Shown piece after piece: positions 56,027 through 64,000 of a stretch of 64,000 nt of DNA (position 1 is its first letter; every line of letters begins with the position of its first letter). The notes beneath the pieces are model-generated. The model made no database searches, was not told the origin of the DNA, and worked only from the letters and a program-made list of their open reading frames with translations. The position numbers were made by a program, and so were the translations under genes. Source of the DNA: Patiria pectinifera (lineage: Eukaryota > Echinodermata > Asteroidea > Valvatida > Asterinidae). The stretch lies in assembly GCA_029964075.1 (NCBI GenBank), contig CM057144.1, positions 15,709,281-15,773,280 of the forward strand. The letters run 5' to 3'.

Positions 56027-56526
56027 NNNNNNNNNNNNNNNNNNNNNNNNNNNNNNNNNNNNNNNNNNNNNNNNNNNNNNNNNNNNNNNNNNNNNNNNNN
56101 NNNNNNNNNNNNNNNNNNNNNNNNNNNNNNNNNNNNNNNNNNNNNNNNNNNNNNNNNNNNNNNNNNNNNNNNNNNNNNNNNNNNNNNNNNNNNNNNNNNN
56201 NNNNNNNNNNNNNNNNNNNNNNNNNNNNNNNNNNNNNNNNNNNNNNNNNNNNNNNNNNNNNNNNNNNNNNNNNNNNNNNNNNNNNNNNNNNNNNNNNNNN
56301 NNNNNNNNNNNNNNNNNNNNNNNNNNNNNNNNNNNNNNNNNNNNNNNNNNNNNNNNNNNNNNNNNNNNNNNNNNNNNNNNNNNNNNNNNNNNNNNNNNNN
56401 NNNNNNNNNNNNNNNNNNNNNNNNNNNNNNNNNNNNNNNNNNNNNNNNNNNNNNNNNNNNNNNNNNNNNNNNNNNNNNNNNNNNNNNNNNNNNNNNNNNN
56501 NNNNNNNNNNNNNNNNNNNNNNNNNN
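56027..56526. other. Assembly gap of 500 N
   Basis: Exactly 500 undetermined bases, a conventional placeholder for a scaffold join of unknown length. Any open frame spanning it is an artefact. The order and distance of sequence on either side are less certain than elsewhere. Confidence 0.98.
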
Positions 56527-58421
56527 ATTAAATACGTTGACTTTTCAAATTTTACCTCCCGGCCGTCGCCACTGTGCCGTTAATTCGTAAACCACGATTC
56601 CCATCGCAGTACCCGCCATACCGTGAAGATAGCAATTCTGTGAGTATATGTAGCGAATGAAAACTGTGTCAATTTTCACTGTATATCTGTCTCCAGGATG
56701 GAAACGATTCCATCTTCTAAAACTGAAAGCGTCTTCTAGTATCAGTCACAATATTTTAAATTATAGGAAGAACTGTATTTATTTCCCAACTGCAGTTCAG
56801 ATTATCACGAACAGTTTTCCACCGCCAGGGGCAGCAATCCCCTGACGCCGATAGGACACAGACTGCTTTGAATCCGACGACATTGATGCATGTCTTTAAC
56901 CCATATACCCAAGCATTTGTCATTGGTTATTTTTTTGGTGTCTCTTGCATCAATGGAGTTGTATCGCAGCGCGGATAAGCCCAATCTATCCTAATTAGGT
57001 TTGTGTTTTTCTTTATTTTTTATTAAAAAAAATGTTACTCGCGTTAAGAAGGACTTGCAAGTTAATGTGTGCATTGCAAAACACTGCACTGAAGTTCGTC
57101 TTGGTATACATATAAAACAGTTGTGCCGATCGGGAAGACAACGGTAATGGGTATCGACCCACGTTTAATCGCACTGAGAGAAACGTTTTTACTTCAGATT
57201 CTTGGACATTATGTTTTGGCTAAGTTGGGTCGTCTGTCTTTCAATAACAGTGTTTCATCGCATAAAATGCTTGTTTTCCATTGGAAATATGTTAACGATA
57301 ATGTGAAGGAAGAGGATGTTGCCCATGCATCTGTGAGGTTTTCTTGGTTGGAGTTCTCCTTTCCTCTTCAATTAATTTAATCTGAAAGGCAGAGTGTTTT
57401 ACGAATAGTTTCGAGTTTCTAATCAACAACTGTTTTGTGCAGTCAGGCATCTGCAATATTCTCTCCCTATTATACAGGATCAACTGATATAAAATTTCAA
57501 GACAATGTATTAAAGCCAGATTAGGCCGTAGGTGTTCTAATGAATACGAAATCTACTTGAAGAGTGGGTTCAGTAAGGATACCACTCGGCGTTAATTAAC
57601 ACCAACGTTTTTGAAGGTCTAATTTTGCTCGGCACCAACTTGACCTGTCCACCGGGACGCATTAATTTGTTTAGTTTTTACATTCATCCCAAAATCCTCG
57701 CGGGAGCTCATTCGTCATCGCCCACTTGCGTATATATACGTCTCATAAAAAAATCATATAATAATTGATATCTCCCAATGCGCCCAAAATAACGCCCAAA
57801 GCTTATATGTGTGGGATGTCGGGCACAACAAGCGCTCGCCCCCTAGTGGAATTTATCATCCACGAACCCGTGGCATATTGGGGTTACTACGAGTAGAGGA
57901 AAGTAAAGTGCCATTTCACACTGACAAGATAAGTGGAAGGCCATCGATCCTAAAGCTACTCTTTGGACCATTAGTTTCCGCCGAGTCCGTAGCGTAACAG
58001 TGATGCCAAAGAAGCTACCGTAGCTTATCAAGGCATCTGTATTCCAAGGTTATAAGGGTACCTCTTAAAGATCAATCTTCGGAGCACTGCCCACGCAGTT
58101 TAGTGAAACAAACAAACATCATGTGTCGTAGCTGGTCCGAGGGTGCTGAGCTTTTTGTCTTCAACCTGAAACATTTCGGAATTCTTGAGGTTAATTTTAC
58201 ATCGCATGTTTTTTTTTGTATACTAATATTATACATGTCATCAAAATGGATGGCACTGAGTCTTATAATCACCCACAAATTGGAAAAGTTACTCGTTGTT
58301 GTGTTTTCGATTGCAGAATTCGGTCGTACTTTCTTTTATACTTCTTGTAAATACCCCGGTATGTTTTCTTCTACATCTTCGGTTGTTCCTCTTGCAGCAA
58401 GTCGACTTAGTCGAGGGGAAG
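56527..58421. other. Intergenic sequence, no gene recognised
   Basis: Mixed AT-rich and moderate-GC sequence. Short open frames (for example 57,123-57,380 on the plus strand) show no known motif and no convincing splice-linked neighbours. Confidence 0.45.
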
Positions 58422-58720
58422 TGTGGCTATAGCGATCAGGGTTCGTGACTCATGATCACAGGGTCAGGGGTTCGAATCCAGCTGTTGGCCATACGTTGTG
58501 TCCTTGATATGGGCAAGCCACTTCATCCTCACTTGCCTCTCTCCACTAAGGAGTATAAATGGGTACAGACATTAGCTGGTGAGTAACCAGCGATGGATTG
58601 GCATCCCATCTAGGGGGAATAAAAATATTCTCAGTCATTTCATGCTACTGGAACTGGAGATAAACGCCGGTCTGATGGGCCATATTGGCTCGGGACAGAC
58701 TTTACTTATTTTGTATTTTA
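58422..58720 (+). mobile_element. tRNA-derived SINE
   Basis: TGGCTATAGCGATCAGG is an A-box-like segment and GGTTCGAATCC at 58,469-58,479 is a perfect B-box. The body follows with ATGGGCAAGCCACTTCATCC, TCACTTGCCTCTCTCCAC and AAGGAGTATAAATGGGTACA, ending near ATGGGCCATATTGGCTCGG. The tRNA-like part is a polymerase III promoter; the body blocks also occur in the older copy at 46,985. It is not a functional tRNA gene. Confidence 0.85.
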
Positions 58721-61700
58721 AGTCGAATTACGTGAATTCAGTCAAGCCCAGATGGCGTTCTGCTTTGAGTGTCGATCTTCGAGCCATAGAAAAAGTGGAA
58801 TTCTATTATGCAGGGCCTTTTTCCTGCTCACAAGGAAAGTCTGAAAATTCACCTTAAGTTGACGTATTAACTGGAATGGCATGCTGTTGGCCTTAAATTA
58901 AAGTTCTTTAATTAAAAGCAGACAATATCCAGACATGACTGAGTCCATCATGGAGCAAGAAGTCTGACGTTATGACCAGTTTTAATTTAAGTTTAGAAAG
59001 AAAAATGGACCCATGTTGCACATAATCGTTGCCCACTGGCCGGCATCTTTGCTTTTAGTAGAATCCAGTTTAGAACACACAATTTTTGTATACACAAATG
59101 CCCTGGGAGGCCTCTATAATACAATTGTTTCTTATGACACATGATGGCGCTTGGATTTTGATACGTACGCGAAATGTAAGTGCTTGGGGTACATTTTTCC
59201 CGGTTGCTCGGTAGTCAATCTCAAGTTCATACAAACCTTGGGTTTTTTTTAATCGTTAAGCTTTTGCCAGAAGTGTCATTCATAAGCTTTTATCGCATTC
59301 AATCTTCTATCTGTTACGCGGGTTTTGAAATAAAACTACCTTTTTACGCCGTTATCGACAGAATCTATGGCCGGCTTAGTTGGGTATTAGACCCGTAGGT
59401 TGTGGCCTGGCTGACCTCAATCTTGACAGCTTCTGACACTTTTTGGTGCTTACATGGTTTGTCTTAATCAAGGCGAATTGAGAGGGCGAAATCTTTCCCC
59501 AAATCGCGTTAATATCGCACAGGAAGCGGGCAAGGCCGTTCGGAGTGGAGGGCTTCGCGCAACAGCCCCGGCCCAGGTTGTCGCTGCTCCCGCTCCGATC
59601 CTTATACGCTCGCCTTTAGGCCTATACTCACCAACATTGCCACAACAGCCAGACGTCAATAGGGCACCCTGCATCTCGTGTCGATATCCATACACAAAAA
59701 TATCCATTAACCCTGAAAATAAGAAAAGGGGACTAGAGGGGGAAAAAGTTGTGTGGCTAACGTCAGTGGCTGTAATTGATGAGTTTGGTATAGGAGGGGA
59801 ATTCTTCTCGCTCTATGGTCATGAGATCCGCGCCGTTTCACGCACGTGTGACACCGACAAGGGAGGGAACTAGCCGTGCGTAGCGGGCAGGCCGACATCC
59901 CAAACATGGAATGTGGCAGGCCGGGTACCGAACAAATCCCAAACTAAGCATTTCGCAGTGTCTTATTTGATAGAGCTATTTGGTGTAACGTCTACGCGGC
60001 GATGCCTTCGTGCTATTTACTCACCACTATCGCGTGTCTGTTTACATTGCAATATTTATATATGACATGCCATACCGACCACTATAGCTTGCAAACTATG
60101 TACCACTTCTTAAATTACTCAGCTCTATTTGTTTTGAGAAGGCGATTGGTGGGTGAGGATTTGGCCTAGGGCCTGTACCATGGTAATTCGCTTGGTATTA
60201 GAACAGAGTGGGAGTATATAAATTACTTGTTGAAAAGCTCAAACAGACGAAGTAGCTGTGTCGGACGAGAGGAAAAGAAAACGTCGTTTTCCTTATTGAT
60301 TTCTATAACCTCAACTATCAAAAGAACCGCATGTCTGCGATTGAAAAATCCCAGAACTTTAATAAGGCTTCTCTAGAAACTGTAGAAATAACAAATCGAA
60401 AAATGAAGATTGAAAAATAAATGCAATTAAGAGGCATTTTAATGTTAAGCGTGTGATGGAATTCACACGCAATTTTAAGACTTGCGAAGCTAAAAACTTT
60501 CACTACAGGTGCATCTAAGTCAAGCAAAATGCCATTAGCGATACACTTAATGTGTCTATGTATTGATCGAATTTGTCGCTTTTGCTTTCAAAAGTTTGTC
60601 CCCACTCAGTAAAGTAATCCCCACGAACAGTCGGTCAGTTCTAAAATGTTTTTACCCAACTTCCCTGAAACAAACCTTAGGGGACAGAAAAGGGGGTCGT
60701 ATATGGTACCTTTTATACCCCCATTTCTTCTCATTTTGCTAGTCCCACTAGAGACGGTATCATCCACCCCTTTCCCACTGAATGACATACTGTCATCTGT
60801 AACTTTGGTCCAGCTTTTCAAGACCTCCTTATAGATCATAGAAACCCATTAGCGAGTGTGTCTTCCCAATTAATTCAGCGTGAAGTCAAACTGGATGATG
60901 ATGCCTAGCGGCGATATGCAGCTGAGATTCTAAGAGAGAGAGAGAGATTCGGAGAACTGTTTTCAGGTTGGTGGTTGTCATCCTCCTTAATTTGCAGGGT
61001 GGTGACCGGATGCACCTGCGCTTTTGTTCGGGAATCTTTCCTTCATGTCAATAAAGGATCAAAATATCACGAAAACTGTCTTTTTGGGGGCTACAAATTC
61101 AACTTCGCTAAATACGGAGCAGAAACGTGGTTGGAAAAGCAAATTAAAGATATTACTGTAAGGTATGCTGAACAGCTGTACCTGCAACGGCCCGAGAGAA
61201 TGAATTCTTACATTTCTGGTACATGAATGAATTAAGCCATTGTTAAAATAACGAATTTCTGCCTCTTAAATGTCCCTTTTTGCTAATGCAGATTGCTTTA
61301 AAATAGTCGTTACTTTTTGTGATTAGAAATAATATCATGAAGTGCATGCGCCGATCAGACGGCGTTTAGTGAAGCAAAACCAGAAATGGTTCTTTTGGAT
61401 AAATAGAAATTACATTTTTTTGGGGGGGGGGGGGTGTACAGACGTCTTTTTCATCGAATTGCCAACGGCGTTAACTTTTGTCATTATACTCTGGTCGTAT
61501 TTTATTGTTCGTTCCGAAACAATTTCACTGCCACTGAGTCAATTATCTTATTCCCTGGGTATTAAATTTAGATATAAAGAGAACCTTTGTTCCGATTTTA
61601 AAAAGGCAATTTGAATCAATCATAAATACGATTAAACGTCATGAAACTCGGAGGAGGACTTTTGTTGGCAGCAATTTATTATAATGAATTTGTTTTTTTA

Positions 61701-63932
61701 AAGCTCCCCAGAGGATTTCTCCCTGTGTAGTACATGTACATGAACATATAGCATTAAGCTAGAAGATAATCATTTCATCCAACCACGCTCCATTTGAGAA
61801 ACGAACGATGCCCGTTCCGTTGTTAGCTAGGTGCTTTCATAGTGCAAGGAAACAACGGTCTTATTACTTATTCAGCGGGCAACAGCACCAATGCTATTAG
61901 GTTCTGCATCCTTGAAATTGGATTTTAGTTGATGTCTCTCCCGAGAACGGTTTCCAATGGATTCATTTTATTAGCGGAGAGGCTGACTATTATAACGCGA
62001 TGTCGACGGGGTTAGAAGCAATTAAGAGACGAAGCGCCCGAAGAGGAACAGGGACGTGATTAAATGTCACCCTGGCTGAAATTTCATCTTTCCCTGTTTC
62101 TTGAACAAACATTCAGTGTCATTCTTTCGGGAACAGATACATTTGCTTGTTTTACGCAGAGAGATTATCTGCGTCCAACTTGAACTTTTTTAATCTGCTT
62201 GTGGCCCAATCAAACGATCCAAATATGGCAGGCTTCAAAAGTTGTTTTAAGCCCTAGCGGGATTAAGATGTTTGTTTTGACTAAAACCAACCGATCGAAC
62301 GGACACCAGAAACAGATTCGTCTGAGTCTACACGTTACGGAGTCATCAAAACATTTTTCCAAGTCAAGTTCTGTACAAAAGCGAATGCTACACGTTTTCC
62401 AAAGTTAAACTGCCTCAAAAAATGCTGTCGATTACAAAAAAACTTATAAAGATGCCAACGTTAATGACTTTGTTCCCAGAAACCAGACCAACGTGCCGTC
62501 AAAACACGATGTGACTCGTTTTGTTTCCGTGCTGTTGTGAGGAGGTACAGGGTGCCATAAAGGCCAGCACGGGCATCGATCTGGTTTGTTGTCCGGCGCG
62601 AGAGAGCGCTGACATTTCGCTCCGATCTTTAGCATTTCCTGCGTTTGTGTGTACTCACGACGCGGTGGAAGACGGCGTGACGCAATGCGAATCCGACACA
62701 CGGAAAGCTTGTCTCAGGGTTAAGTTGGGAGCAGCCAAACTTACGCAAACGCATCAAATTTGATTGACTTGGTTCACAGGGTTGTTTTTTTTTCTTACAA
62801 TTTGATTTGAAGCTGACATTTGATTCATTTGACGCAGTTTTCAAGTAACGTCATTCTGAAACCAATCAAGCGAAGATTTTCACAGCAAAATTGCTCAGAT
62901 TTCAGCAGTCGATCGCTTTTGCAAATTTGTTAAATTGGTAACCATGTGTCGTGCCTCGCAAAACGCAATTTTGTAATCTTCTAAATGAGTTCACTTGCTG
63001 ATCCACGTGTTGAAATTTTTTTGCTAGAGTTTTCCTTTTTTTCTTGACGTGTAAAAAGCCTAAATAATTCTCGCTCGAAGAATTGGTTTTGCAAAATGTT
63101 TTCCCATGTAGCCTGGTTTTCGGGACCTAAAAGTGTCGAAGATCGTTTGAAAGAACAAAGATGATCAGTCGAATCTAGGTTTTCTCAAGTGTCGAATTTC
63201 ATACACTTTTTGTGATTAATACAAAATTAGGAGAATCGCTTTATTTGTTTGTCAATTGGTGTTCGTACTCCCGGCCGGAACTTTTGGCGTTGTATTGTTC
63301 AGTGTCATTTCAGTTCAAACCCGTAGCTTTTAGGTCAGTGCGTAAACAGATCTATACTGACAAACTTAATCCCTCCAATTCCATTTCCAACAAAAGCGTA
63401 CGAAAATTGATAGCGGAAATATGTGCTGACCGGTTGTTTCACTCCGACATACGAGTTGCCGAGCCCCAGATTTTGCGGGCAAGTACATTTCAGGGCTGAT
63501 GTTGTTTTGTATCTAACTGGGTATCTTCTGTGTCCTGTGTAAGTTGATAGTCACTTTGGAGGTTGTCACTTTCAGTTGGTGCTTTGGCTGGTGCAGGGTT
63601 TCAAATGCCTCCTCACCATTGTGGTTCGTAATACAGCGCTCCAAAACGTGTACAAATTAAGCTCAAATATAGGGCCTCAGCATCACTTGAGAAAACAATA
63701 CATCAGATGAGCTACCATTAACGAGCAAGGTGGTGAAATATGAGATAAGTACATTGTATTTTATACATGCATACAAATCTTCAATTATTGTCGGATATCT
63801 CTCTTGAGATCAGGCAAGTTAAATCAACTTTACGAAAGGCAGTTGATGCCTGAAATGAATTGGTATAATAATGAAGTCCGTAACAGATTCTTGTGGTACC
63901 CAGGGTTCAAGTGTTTTCCCCCGTCTTGACAG
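58721..63932. other. Long gene-poor stretch
   Basis: No recognisable protein gene or RNA in over 5 kb. Local features: a GC-richer island at about 59,500-59,930 with a 139-codon open frame of unknown nature (59,454-59,873), a short GA run near 60,940, a run of 13 G near 61,422, and moderately GC-rich, complex sequence at about 61,800-62,750 that could be conserved regulatory DNA. None of these can be assigned a function from sequence alone. Confidence 0.45.
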
Positions 63933-64000
63933 ATAAAAGTCAAGGGTCCTTACACTGTTCAAAACAAGATTCCCGAGGGCCAGGACCTCATCACCCAACT
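63933..64000 (+). CDS. Possible internal exon of a following gene, cut by the window edge
   Basis: A good acceptor (pyrimidine-rich TTTTCCCCCGTCTTGACAG) is followed by 68 nt open in one frame, reading IKVKGPYTVQNKIPEG and QDLITQ. The composition looks like protein, but the piece is too short to recognise and no donor is visible, so it may be chance. Confidence 0.35.
   Translation, partial: MKVKGPYTVQNKIPEGQDLITQ

Noticed and set aside
56021-56590. 189-codon open frame on the plus strand
   Set aside because: It is almost entirely undetermined bases of the assembly gap.
58469-58479. tRNA gene at the perfect B-box
   Set aside because: No cloverleaf can be formed and a SINE body follows directly, so it is the promoter of a SINE.
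59454-59873. 139-codon plus-strand frame as a gene
   Set aside because: No domain, signal peptide or linked exons; an equally long frame lies on the opposite strand, as expected in a GC-richer patch. Left as unassigned.

Overview
The window is nuclear DNA of an animal, most likely a marine deuterostome invertebrate (echinoderm, hemichordate or lancelet type; species not identified). It holds three intron-rich protein genes with animal splice sites: a ZBBX-like B-box gene, a DHX33 orthologue, and a six-SRCR-domain membrane receptor of the sort that is expanded in such genomes. These are surrounded by a large satellite array, tRNA-derived SINEs, several families of short inverted-repeat transposons and a broken non-LTR retrotransposon. 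A 500-N gap marks a scaffold join.

Layout. About 240-21,095 is one tandem satellite array, roughly 63 monomers of about 324 bp, with nested higher-order periods of 2, 4, 7, 9 and 13 monomers and one 375-bp Harbinger-like MITE inside it. 22,582-28,624 (+) is a complete 16-exon ZBBX-like gene of 889 codons, whose 3' UTR carries a decayed copy of its last exon and a pogo-like MITE. 31,187-39,782 (-) is a complete 22-exon DHX33 gene of 663 codons, tail-to-tail with ZBBX. 39,783-42,032 separates DHX33 head-to-head from the receptor and contains two related MITEs with 8-bp target duplications. 42,033-48,026 (+) is the 12-exon SRCR receptor: signal peptide, six SRCR domains, one membrane helix and a short tail. 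51,291-55,562 is a 4.3-kb composite element with arms of more than 900 bp in inverted orientation, enclosing a dead endonuclease-reverse transcriptase that was itself interrupted by a 719-bp insertion. From 55,567 to the end I recognise no complete gene, only a SINE, the gap and a possible first piece of another gene at the right edge.

The exon models were built by hand from splice sites and reading phase. In all three genes the exon lengths sum to an open frame ending at the stop: 2670, 1992 and 2316 nt. The three genes are not a functional cluster. ZBBX is associated with ciliated cells in vertebrates, DHX33 is a nucleolar and translational RNA helicase, and the SRCR receptor is a cell-surface protein. 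Gene identities come from recognising conserved motifs, not from a database search.
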